Positions 29,430 to 37,174 of a stretch of 64,000 nt of DNA are shown here, piece after piece. The DNA is taken from the NCBI RefSeq assembly GCF_007747995.1, contig NZ_CP036276.1, positions 1,417,001 to 1,481,000 of the forward strand, given 5' to 3'. A program made the translations under genes and the position numbers. Within the stretch, counting starts at the first letter, position 1. The number at the start of each line of letters is the position of its first letter. Source of the stretch: Symmachiella dynata. Its GTDB lineage: Bacteria; Planctomycetota; Planctomycetia; Planctomycetales; Planctomycetaceae. The notes under the pieces were generated by a model, which saw nothing but the letters and a program-made list of their open reading frames with translations, ran no database searches and was not told the origin of the DNA.

Positions 29430-30458
29430 ATGACTGATCAACCGACATACGACGACGATGCCGCATTGCCCAACGAACTTCCACCGGTCGAACCTCCGTC
29501 GGCGGGATTTATTCTGCAATTGTTTTTGATCCCGGCGTTGATCATCGGCGTGATCGTGGGAGTGGTCTTCGTATTTGGGTTGATGGCGTCTTCCCAGGAC
29601 GATTGGCGGGATCTGGTGCAGAAGGTGGGCAGCCCGAACGGTGATATCCGTTGGCGGGCAGCGATGGGGCTGGCACAGATGTTGTCGTTGGACGACAAAA
29701 AGGAGAACTCAGAGGAGAACCTGGTTGGAAATCGCCAAGTGGCCGACGCGCTGTGTGGACTGCTCAACGAAGAACTGAGCCGTACGTCGCCCAACGAGGA
29801 CGAAATACAAACGCAAGCGTTTTTAACCCGGGCGGTCCAGTTACTGCGCGTGCCGGATGTGGTGGTCCCGACGCTGATTCGCGCCATCGATGCGGATCAG
29901 GATTTGGAGGTTCGCAAAAACGGATTGGCGGCTGTGGCCATTGTCGCCAATCGGGCGCAAGAAGCGGGGCAACCTTTGAATGCGGAATTGACCGATGCGC
30001 TGACCGAGAAGCTGACAGAAGTCTCCGCTGAGATGACTCCAGCCGATTCGGCGCCGTTGATGCGACAGATGGGGGCGTTTGCTTTGGGCATGCTCGATTC
30101 CGAGCAGGCCACCGCACGGTTGCAGATCCTGTTGGATGACAGCAATCCGGCGACGCGAGCCAATGCCATGATTGGATTGGCGCGACATGAGGATGCGAGT
30201 GGATTTCCGGTGTTGGTGGAAATCCTCGAATCAGCGGCGCGGGCCCCCCAAGAAGATGACGACGCGTTTGAGCGGTTTGCTTCGGTGAAAAACGGGATTA
30301 TGGCGATTGAGCTGCTGGCGTCGTCTTTAACGGTTGCGCAGCGTGAACAGTTGATTGAGCTGCTGTCTCCCATTGAAAAAAGCCATGCCGAACCGCGGAT
30401 TCGGATCGATGCGGGCAACGCCATTAAGACGCTGAATTCGGTGAGCGAGACTCCGTGA
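29430..30458 (+). CDS. HEAT-repeat protein with one membrane helix
   Basis: A 342-residue protein with an acidic Pro-rich N-terminus, one helix at about 26-53 (LFLIPALIIGVIVGVVFVFG) and then about six alpha-helical HEAT-like repeats, for example IRWRAAMGLAQML, LEVRKNGLAAVAIVAN and PATRANAMIGLARH. HEAT arrays bind other proteins. No catalytic residue is seen. It stands alone between gaps of about 250 and 525 bases, with no clear ribosome site. Confidence 0.78.
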   Translation: MTDQPTYDDDAALPNELPPVEPPSAGFILQLFLIPALIIGVIVGVVFVFGLMASSQDDWRDLVQKVGSPNGDIRWRAAMGLAQMLSLDDKKENSEENLVGNRQVADALCGLLNEELSRTSPNEDEIQTQAFLTRAVQLLRVPDVVVPTLIRAIDADQDLEVRKNGLAAVAIVANRAQEAGQPLNAELTDALTEKLTEVSAEMTPADSAPLMRQMGAFALGMLDSEQATARLQILLDDSNPATRANAMIGLARHEDASGFPVLVEILESAARAPQEDDDAFERFASVKNGIMAIELLASSLTVAQREQLIELLSPIEKSHAEPRIRIDAGNAIKTLNSVSETP

Positions 30459-30983
30459 CATTGCGACTGCGGTCCGTGCCGGGCAGAGGATCCACACCTG
30501 TTTTTGCTGACGCTAGCTTCGCTGAAATTGGCCTCTGATTGTGTTCTCAGGTGGCTGATTCTTGACGAATGGCCACTCAGATGAGTACACAGGATGTTTA
30601 GATACACAGGAAGAGCAAACTGTAACGATTTTGCGGCTGTGTTTGAGACATGGTTTTTGCCGTGGCGGACCACGGAGGGGGGGCTGAGGGAGGCGGACAG
30701 GGGGCACAATGCTGGCGTGGGAAGATGGTACTGGTAGAGAATTTGGAAAATTTTCGCCTTTTTACGCAAGTTCGCCAAAAATCATGACCTATGTTTGAGC
30801 GTCAATCAGACGTTTGAGCGCTTGAAGCGGCAGATTCTCCGTTTTAACACCAGAAATGCTTTGCATTCGTGGAAAAGAATTGCCAGGATGCATGATGAAA
30901 TGGGCGTTTGCGGAAGACGGGGGAGACGCTGTGGGGCGCGTGCTACGAATTCGAGGAATTGGAACACCAAAGGAGATGTTACC
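30459..30983. other. Gene-free region upstream of the YTV protein
   Basis: About 525 bases. It presumably carries the promoter and leader of the repeat protein downstream. No repeat array, hairpin family or small gene stands out; the only clear element is AGGAG at 30971-30975 serving the next gene. Confidence 0.4.
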
Positions 30984-32366
30984 ATGAAGATCAAATGGGC
31001 AGTAATGGTGGTAGCCCTTGCCACCTTCTGCGGAAGTAGTTCGGCGGAAGCCAGTAATTATTGTGGAGCGGCTGGGTACAACTGTTGCCCAACAGCTGCC
31101 TGCCAGCCCTCTTGCTGTTATACAGCTTGCAAGGTCGAGCGGCAGACCTGCTACAAGACTGTTTATGAAACGGTGTATGAGCAGGAAGAGTACACGTGCC
31201 ACAAGACGGTCTATGATCGTCAAGTCGAAGAGCGCCAAGAGACTTGCTACAAGACGGTGATGGAGCAACACGAACGGGATTGCACCTACACGACTTGTCG
31301 TCCGGTCTTCGAGACGAGCCAAGTAGAACGTCGTTACACGGTCTGCAAACCCGTTTGGGAGACCTCGTACAAGCAGTGTAACTACACCGTTCGTCGCCCG
31401 GTTTGGGAAACATCGGAATGCGAACGCACTTACACGGTGTGTCGCCCAGTTTGGGAAACCACTGAAAAAGAGTGTCGTCGCACGGTCATGAAACGTGTTG
31501 TCGAAACCGTCAACCGCGAACGTTGCTACACGGTTCGCAAACCGGTAACGACTTACCGTACGGTGACGAAACAGACCGGTTGCTGGAAAACCGAGCAAGT
31601 TTATGTGCCCGGTCCGGTTCAACGTCGTTGCGTGACGGACGAATGCGGTTGCCCGCGGGTCTGCATGGTGCAGTGCCCGGGACATTACACGTGCAAACGT
31701 GTTTGGTGCCCGCAAACGGTTCAGTGCCAAGTTCCCTGTACGACCTACAAATGCGAAGTCGTGCGGCAAAGCTGCCCGGTTCAAGTTTGCCGGTACGTTC
31801 CTGAGACTGTTGTCGAAAAAGTGCCCGTACGGACTTGCCGTATGGTTCGCGAACAGCGGACCTGCAAAGTTCCGGTTCGCACCTGCCGTTGGGTTTGCGA
31901 AACCAAAACCCGACAAGTTCCGGTTCGCACCTGCAAAATGGTCCGCGAAGAACGGGTCTGCACGGTTCCTGTCCGGACCTGCAAAATGGTTACGGAAACG
32001 CATGTGAAGAAAGTTCCTTACTGTGTGGCCAAGAAAGTGCCTTACACCCGGACTTTCCAAGTTTGCAAAATGGTGCCTCGCCAAGTCGCCGAGACGCGTA
32101 CGCGTTGCGTCGCTCGTTGTGTGCCGCGGAAGGTTGCCTATGAAGTCTGCCGTATGGTTCCGACAACCGTTTGCCCGACCAACTGCAACAGTGGGTGTTC
32201 AACCTGCGACGGCGGGTGTTCGAGCTGTGGCGGTGGCTGTGCCGATGGCAATTGTGGCGTGAGCGGAGCACCGCAAACGCACGAAACGGAAAAGCCCGCT
32301 CCAGAACCGGCTCCTGAGCCGGAAGCGGAACCCGAAGCTGCACCGAATCCGGGCGCTGAAGCCTAA
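30984..32366 (+). CDS. Cysteine-rich YTV-repeat cell-wall protein
   Basis: A 460-residue secreted protein. Signal peptide (AVMVVALATFCGSSSAEA), then more than 20 short repeats of the kind CRPVWETxxxxRxYTV and VPVRTCKMVREER, with Cys every 10-15 residues. A Cys/Gly cluster (CDGGCSSCGGGCADGNC) and an acidic Pro/Glu/Ala tail follow. YTV-type repeats are known from Rhodopirellula baltica proteins found in the SDS-resistant wall fraction, where disulfide cross-linking is thought to build the proteinaceous wall. AGGAG eight bases before the ATG at 30984 fixes the start. A strong terminator follows, so it is monocistronic. An antisense frame spanning it is a shadow. Confidence 0.88.
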   Translation: MKIKWAVMVVALATFCGSSSAEASNYCGAAGYNCCPTAACQPSCCYTACKVERQTCYKTVYETVYEQEEYTCHKTVYDRQVEERQETCYKTVMEQHERDCTYTTCRPVFETSQVERRYTVCKPVWETSYKQCNYTVRRPVWETSECERTYTVCRPVWETTEKECRRTVMKRVVETVNRERCYTVRKPVTTYRTVTKQTGCWKTEQVYVPGPVQRRCVTDECGCPRVCMVQCPGHYTCKRVWCPQTVQCQVPCTTYKCEVVRQSCPVQVCRYVPETVVEKVPVRTCRMVREQRTCKVPVRTCRWVCETKTRQVPVRTCKMVREERVCTVPVRTCKMVTETHVKKVPYCVAKKVPYTRTFQVCKMVPRQVAETRTRCVARCVPRKVAYEVCRMVPTTVCPTNCNSGCSTCDGGCSSCGGGCADGNCGVSGAPQTHETEKPAPEPAPEPEAEPEAAPNPGAEA

Positions 32367-32402
32367 TCGTAACGCAGTTTTTGAGTCAAAGATGATGAAC
32401 CA

Positions 32403-32438
32403 GGGAGCCGTGACGCAAGTCGTCCGGCTCCCTTTTTT
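32403..32438 (+). terminator. Rho-independent terminator after the YTV gene
   Basis: GGGAGCCG and CGGCTCCC form an eight-base perfect stem around a 14-base loop, followed directly by six T residues. It lies 37 bases after the YTV stop codon. Confidence 0.88.
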
Positions 32439-32480
32439 CGTGCGCAGTTTGGTGGCGAGAGTGGCCAGTATGGCGTTCCA

Positions 32481-32517
32481 ACCCTCACGCCTGTCACCTC
32501 AAGCCTCACGCCTATCA
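32481..32517. repeat. Short heptamer array overlapping a gene end
   Basis: Five degenerate 7-bp units (CCTCAC G, CCTGTCA, CCTCAAG, CCTCACG, CCTATCA). The minus-strand ATPase gene ends inside it: the array supplies its last five residues and stop codon. Confidence 0.6.
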
Positions 32518-34673
32518 GCAGCGTTCAGCAGTCGTAGACCGTTGAAAATAACCAGGAGCGAGGCGCCCATGTCGGCGGCGATGGCCATCCAGAGTGTGGC
32601 TTCGCCAAACAGCGTGAGGATGATGAACAAGACCTTGAGGCCGAGCGCGAAGACGATGTTTTGACGGACGATGGTGAGCGTTCGCCGTGCGTGTCGAATC
32701 AGCCAGGGGATTCGTGAAAGGTCGTCGGACATCAGGGCCACATCGGCGGTTTCGATGGCGGTGTCGGTTCCCATGGCTGCCATGGCGATTCCGACGGTTG
32801 AGGCGGCCAGTGCGGGGGCGTCGTTCACGCCATCGCCGACCATCGCCACGCCCTCGCCTTGGGAGGTGAGCTGTTGGATGTAGTTCAGTTTATCTTCGGG
32901 CAGGCATTCAGCTTTGACGTGATCGGCAGCGATGATCTGGGCGACGGCTTCAGCGGTGGCTTGATTGTCGCCGGTGAGAATGTCGATACGCTTCACGCCA
33001 GCTTCACGCAGGGAGACGAGGACCTGCGCGGCGATTTCGCGAGGCGCATCGGCGACGCTGATCAGTCCAATAACCTGTTTGCGGGTGCCGACGGCGATTA
33101 CGGAGTGGCCGGCCTGTTCTAGTTCCATCGCTTTTTCGTGGACGCCGGGTGATTCATCTGCCTGTTCGTGGACCAGGCGGTGGCTGCCGATCCAATAGGG
33201 TTCGCCGGCGATGTTGCCCACCACACCGCGACCGCTGAGCAACTGGTGGTCCTCGACTGTGGGGGTATCGATCTCCTCGGCGGCGGCGAAGTGCCGGATG
33301 GCGCTGGCGATGGGGTGACTGCTTTGTGCTTCCAGTGCGGAGGCGACTTCGAGCAGTTGTTTGCGCGAATAGGAATTGACCGGCGTGACGGATTGCACTA
33401 CAGGTTTACCGACCGTGATCGTGCCGGTTTTATCAAAGGCGATGGTTTGGATCGTGGCGCACGACTCCAGGTACCGTCCTCCTTTGATGAGCACCCCTTG
33501 ACGGGCAGCTGCTGTGAGAGCTGAAACGATGCTGACGGGAGTGGAGATGACCAGCGCACAGGGGCAGGCAATGACCAACACGACCAGTCCACGGTAAATC
33601 CATTCGCTCCAATTGGCGGCGAACAGCAGAGGGGGAATGACTGCGATGGTGAGGGCCAAAGCCATCATCGCCGGCGTATAGTATTGGGCGAATCGCTCGA
33701 CCCATTGTTGGCTGGGCGCGCGGGCGGCTTGGGCTTCTTCGACCATTTGCGCGATGCGGGCCAGTGTCGAGTCGGCGGCGATGTGCGTGACTTCGATTTC
33801 CAGCGCGCCGTCTTCATTGATGGTGCCGGCAAAGACTTCTTGGCCGGGCTGTTTGTCGACCGGGCGGGACTCGCCGGTGATTGGGGCTTCGTTGATGGCG
33901 GACTGGCCGGCGCGGATAACGCCATCGAGCGGGATTTTTTCACCGGGTCGGACTGAGATTAATGCACCCAATTCGATATCTTCGACCGGCAAGGATTCGG
34001 CCTTGCCCGCGGCATCGATTCGCCGTGCAGTGGGAGGAGAAAGGTCCATGAGTGCGGAGATCGCCCGTCGCGCGCGGCCCATGCTCCAGTGTTCCAGCAA
34101 GAGTGCTACGCAGAACAGAAAGGAGACGGTGGCAGCTTCGAACCATTCGTTGATGGCGATCGCGCCAAAGACAGCGACGGTCATCAACAGGTTCATATCG
34201 GGTTGGCGGCGACTGAGTGCAGCCCAGGCTTTGGGGGCGACTTGCCATAAGGCGGCGAGAATGGCGGCCATGTAGGCGGCGCGAGACGTCCAAAATGCGG
34301 CGGAGTCACCGGCATGTGTGAATTGAATTGTGGTGCCGATGATCAGAGACGCAGCGGAGAGGGCAGCCAGCCAAGTCGGCCATTGTTTCCACCAGGGGAG
34401 GGCGTGCTGGGCGGAAAGCGGTGCCCAGGGTTGCGCCCGCATCCCGATTTCGGAAATGCGGGTGATGATCTGTTTGGGGTCGGTGACGGCCTGATCGTAG
34501 ATGGCCGTCATGCGGTTTTTGAAGATGTCGAATTTGAGTTCGACGATCCCCGGTTGACGTCCCACGGCCTGTTCGAGTTGGCGAATCTCCTCGGCACAAT
34601 CCAATTCAGCAACGCGGAATTGAGCGGTCCGCACGGAGCGCGGGCGATCCGATTCTTCAGGTTGTCCCTGCAT
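32499..34673 (-). CDS. Heavy-metal P1B-type ATPase (ZntA/CadA-like)
   Basis: A 724-residue metal exporter. A degenerate N-terminal HMA-like domain keeps a single cysteine (ELDCAEE, Cys26). The membrane part has the transport motif CPCAL near 371; the cytoplasmic part has TGESRPVDK, DKTGTIT near 414, the SSHPIA dipeptide near 451 and GDGVNDAPAL near 612. CPC with this order fits Zn/Cd/Pb pumps, though copper cannot be excluded. Unlike the fusion at 17855, all canonical motifs are intact. The gene converges on the YTV gene, with a terminator between. Confidence 0.93.
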   Translation of the reverse strand: MQGQPEESDRPRSVRTAQFRVAELDCAEEIRQLEQAVGRQPGIVELKFDIFKNRMTAIYDQAVTDPKQIITRISEIGMRAQPWAPLSAQHALPWWKQWPTWLAALSAASLIIGTTIQFTHAGDSAAFWTSRAAYMAAILAALWQVAPKAWAALSRRQPDMNLLMTVAVFGAIAINEWFEAATVSFLFCVALLLEHWSMGRARRAISALMDLSPPTARRIDAAGKAESLPVEDIELGALISVRPGEKIPLDGVIRAGQSAINEAPITGESRPVDKQPGQEVFAGTINEDGALEIEVTHIAADSTLARIAQMVEEAQAARAPSQQWVERFAQYYTPAMMALALTIAVIPPLLFAANWSEWIYRGLVVLVIACPCALVISTPVSIVSALTAAARQGVLIKGGRYLESCATIQTIAFDKTGTITVGKPVVQSVTPVNSYSRKQLLEVASALEAQSSHPIASAIRHFAAAEEIDTPTVEDHQLLSGRGVVGNIAGEPYWIGSHRLVHEQADESPGVHEKAMELEQAGHSVIAVGTRKQVIGLISVADAPREIAAQVLVSLREAGVKRIDILTGDNQATAEAVAQIIAADHVKAECLPEDKLNYIQQLTSQGEGVAMVGDGVNDAPALAASTVGIAMAAMGTDTAIETADVALMSDDLSRIPWLIRHARRTLTIVRQNIVFALGLKVLFIILTLFGEATLWMAIAADMGASLLVIFNGLRLLNAADRREA

Positions 34674-34852
34674 CGTCTCGCCCCCGCTGGCTTGACCGTC
34701 GCACGTTCGAGTAGCGCAGCCACGGCAGAGATAATGCAGCTTGGCGCCGAGATGAATCTGGTGTGTGCGTCGTTGTTGAATGAATCAGTGTGGTGAGGTC
34801 GTTTTAAGCTGCACAGGCCGGGCAGCGCCTCAACCGCAGTCATTGCGGTCCG

Positions 34853-35140
34853 TTATTTGTATTCGTAGCCGACGCTGCGTTCAATAGAGCGGGCCTTATC
34901 GCTGAGCGTCCATTTGTTAATCGGGTCGTCAAGTTTTTCGGTGGGGCGATCGGAGCGTGCGTCCTTGCCGTATTCACTCCAGTTTTCAGCAACCATTGGG
35001 GCGGCATCGTCGTAATCGCGTGGATTCGGTTCCATCAGACTCAACGTGGAGTCTGTCATTTCTTTGCCGGCATCGACCAGGGCGCAGCCGGTGAATGTAG
35101 CACAAATGGACACAAACAGTGAGAAAATGAACAGTCGCAT
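34853..35140 (-). CDS. Small predicted lipoprotein
   Basis: A 95-residue protein with a lipoprotein signal (RLFIFSLFVSICATFTGC; Cys near 19) and a polar, acidic mature part ending SIERSVGYEYK. GGAGGATC before the ATG at 35140 fixes the start; a longer frame to 35308 is not needed. No recognised family. It is likely anchored to a membrane. It is divergent from the ABC ATPase gene at 35408. Confidence 0.72.
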   Translation of the reverse strand: MRLFIFSLFVSICATFTGCALVDAGKEMTDSTLSLMEPNPRDYDDAAPMVAENWSEYGKDARSDRPTEKLDDPINKWTLSDKARSIERSVGYEYK

Positions 35141-35407
35141 GGACGGATCCTCCGGGCGGCCTCGCCGGGTTGCCAAGAGTTGAGGCGAGACCAGGCGCAA
35201 CGAGGGCGGCTTGAAGTGAGAGATGAAAAGATTGTGTGGTTGTTGAGAGAGTGAGAGGGGCGGAATTTCGCAGAATTGTCGCAGCAGGTCTAGGGCAGTT
35301 TTGGGCAAATTTGTTGGTCGTGTCTCGCAACAGGCAATTGTGCGGGCGGCGCAATTTTAAGATCGTTCTATAGCGATGTTGGGGTTTGTTTTGAGGAGAA
35401 AAGAGCC

Positions 35408-36136
35408 GTGAAAATTTCGGTAGGTTACGCGTTTTTGCCCAAACAGATGAGCTTGCGGACGGCGGCGGTGATGGATCATTTTGGGGTCGGTTTTGAAACA
35501 GGCCGGCATGAGATCGCTGAGAAGTTGGAGTTACCGATTCAAGAGGGGGACGTAGTTTGTTTTACGGGCGAATCGGGGTCGGGGAAATCGAGTTTGATGC
35601 GGGCCGTTGCAGGCGAATTGCCGGGAGTGGTGAACATTGATGCCTTGGATTTGGGAGAGGCGATTCTTGTGGAAGCGTTGGGACAATCCTTTGAGGAGGC
35701 GGCGCGGTTGTTGTCGATGTGCGGTTTGGGAGAAGCGCATTTGATGTTGCGGCGGCCTACGGAATTGAGCGATGGTCAACGGTATCGATTTCGCCTGGCG
35801 TTGGCACTCGCGCAACAACCGCTGTGGATTATGGCGGATGAATTTACGGCGACCTTGGATCGCACATTGGCCAAGGTGGTGGCCTTCAACTTGGCGCGGC
35901 ATGCGCGGAAGACGGCGACCGGTATTTTGTTGGCGACGACGCACGAGGATGTGTTGGTTGATCTGCAACCGACGTTGCATGTGCGGTGCGCATTGGACGG
36001 CCCGCCGGAAGTCACCCGTTACGAGCGTAAAAAAAAAGCATCAGCTTTGGCGACGACATGTGGATCAGTCGTGGGACCAAGTCCGACTGGCCGCATTTCG
36101 CTCGGTGGCATTACCGCAGTCACGGCGTCGGGCTGA
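35408..36136 (+). CDS. ABC-type ATPase (soluble), N-terminal part of a possible ABC-GNAT protein
   Basis: Walker A GESGSGKSS near 58, signature LSDGQRYRF near 120, Walker B LWIMADEFTATLD near 137 and H-loop TTHED. No membrane helix, so it is not a classic transporter subunit. The GTG start has GAGGAGA upstream. Zero-frame translation runs through a nine-A tract at 36029-36037 and ends after about 33 low-quality residues at 36136. A -1 shift at the A run would instead continue directly into the GNAT frame (KKK then SISFGDDMWISRG). The zero-frame tail looks like junk, favouring a shift or slippage. The gene borders the phage packaging genes. Confidence 0.78.
   Translation: MKISVGYAFLPKQMSLRTAAVMDHFGVGFETGRHEIAEKLELPIQEGDVVCFTGESGSGKSSLMRAVAGELPGVVNIDALDLGEAILVEALGQSFEEAARLLSMCGLGEAHLMLRRPTELSDGQRYRFRLALALAQQPLWIMADEFTATLDRTLAKVVAFNLARHARKTATGILLATTHEDVLVDLQPTLHVRCALDGPPEVTRYERKKKASALATTCGSVVGPSPTGRISLGGITAVTASG
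36029..36037 (+). promoter_or_regulatory. A9 slippery run, candidate -1 frameshift or transcriptional slippage site
   Basis: Nine consecutive A residues read as AAA AAA AAA then GCA in the ABC frame. Slipping back one base gives AAA then AGC ATC and enters the GNAT frame with no intervening stop, joining an ATPase (about 210 residues) to an acetyltransferase-like domain. The run could also be a true null mutation or a sequencing error. Confidence 0.55.
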
Positions 36137-36624
36137 CGCGATTTGTGACGGTGCTGTGGCATGGTGAGCGAGCGGTGGGGATTTGCCTGTTTACTTGCCC
36201 GCCGATTTCGTTGCGGCATCGGCGTCGGTTTTTCGGGATGTCGGGACGGTGGTCGCGAGTGAAGTTGCAGTTGCTGAATCGGCAACTGGTCAATTTGTCG
36301 CGCGTGGTGTTGCATCCGACTTATCGCGGCGCAGGTTTGGCTGCATCGTTTGTACGGCGGAGTTGTGAGTTGTGCCCGTGGCCGTGGATTGAGACATTAA
36401 CGCAGATGGGGCATGTGAATCCGTTTTTCGAACGGGCAGGATTTGTGCGAGTGGGGCAGTCGTCTCCTCCGGCACGATCGCGGTCGGGGCATTCGTCATT
36501 GTGGGGGACACGACGACATGCCGACGGCGGGAAGACGTTGGTTTCGCAACAGGCGTTTGAGAAGAGCCGCTATGCGGAGCCGGTTTATTATGTGTTTGAT
36601 AATCGGGTGAATGCTGATGATTGA
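36058..36624 (+). CDS. GNAT-fold acetyltransferase-like domain protein
   Basis: Up to 188 residues from the ATG at 36058. The GNAT acetyl-CoA loop is visible as HPTYRGAGLA (R-x-G-x-G/A form) after the strand NLSRVVL, with the later NPFFERAGFVRVG element typical of the fold. The first conserved-looking residues begin before the ATG (SISFGDD in frame), and no Shine-Dalgarno site precedes it. It is therefore more likely made as the second half of an ABC-GNAT polypeptide through the A9 run. Substrate unknown. Confidence 0.62.
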   Translation: MWISRGTKSDWPHFARWHYRSHGVGLTRFVTVLWHGERAVGICLFTCPPISLRHRRRFFGMSGRWSRVKLQLLNRQLVNLSRVVLHPTYRGAGLAASFVRRSCELCPWPWIETLTQMGHVNPFFERAGFVRVGQSSPPARSRSGHSSLWGTRRHADGGKTLVSQQAFEKSRYAEPVYYVFDNRVNADD

Positions 36625-36641
36625 GGGGACTGGCAGAATTG

Positions 36642-36716
36642 GTAGGTCATGCTGTGCATGACGTTTCTCGGAGAGGTATCGCGACTCTAAGTCTCGTCAT
36701 GCACAGCATGACCTAC
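36642..36716. repeat. Perfect 22-bp inverted repeat
   Basis: Arms 36642-36663 and 36695-36716 are exact reverse complements (GTAGGTCATGCTGTGCATGA against its mate), with a 31-base loop. There is no T run, so it is not a typical terminator. The right arm ends immediately before the GGAGGGG ribosome site of the next gene and could affect its translation. Confidence 0.8.
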
Positions 36717-36724
36717 GGAGGGGC

Positions 36725-37174
36725 ATGATGAGTGAGGCGGAGATTATGGTGCGGCGGGTGGGGCCGCGGTTGTTGACGGATGCGGAACAACAGGCGTATT
36801 TGCAATTCCTGCTGAAGGGGGCGAGTCCGGCGGTGATTTGCGCGCAATTGGGCGTGCCGTATTCGGCGGTGCTGACGACGCTGCGGGAGTGCGCGGAGTT
36901 TCGAGACGATCATGGTGATGCGCAGGCGTTGCTGACGCAGAATGTCGAGGCGGCGCTCTACACGCATGCGATGAAGGGGAGTGTGCCGGCGATGACGTTG
37001 TGGCTGCGCAACCGACCGCCCAATAGTTGGAAGGCGGACGCCGACGGGGAGGACGCTGTTGACGAACTGGAACGGTTGAGCGATGCAGAATTGCTTGAGT
37101 TGGCAACAGCGGAGGGACTTGCGGTACCGGTTGCGTTTGCACGGGGCGCTCAAGCGTCGGGCGGCGAAGTATAG
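36725..37174 (+). CDS. Small-terminase-like DNA-binding protein
   Basis: A 149-residue helical protein with a helix-turn-helix-like N-terminus (LLKGASPAVICAQLGVPYSAVLTTL) and WLRNRPPNSWKAD followed by an acidic C-terminal segment. WLKNR...WKD is a signature of phage terminase small subunits and related DNA-packaging proteins, which recognise phage DNA and recruit the large subunit. GGAGG precedes the start. It overlaps the large terminase gene. Assignment rests largely on context. Confidence 0.65.
   Translation: MMSEAEIMVRRVGPRLLTDAEQQAYLQFLLKGASPAVICAQLGVPYSAVLTTLRECAEFRDDHGDAQALLTQNVEAALYTHAMKGSVPAMTLWLRNRPPNSWKADADGEDAVDELERLSDAELLELATAEGLAVPVAFARGAQASGGEV

Noticed and set aside
30789-32084. 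431-residue open frame antisense to the YTV gene
   Set aside because: It is the complement of a repetitive cysteine-rich gene with a signal peptide, good ribosome site and terminator; its composition only mirrors that repeat.
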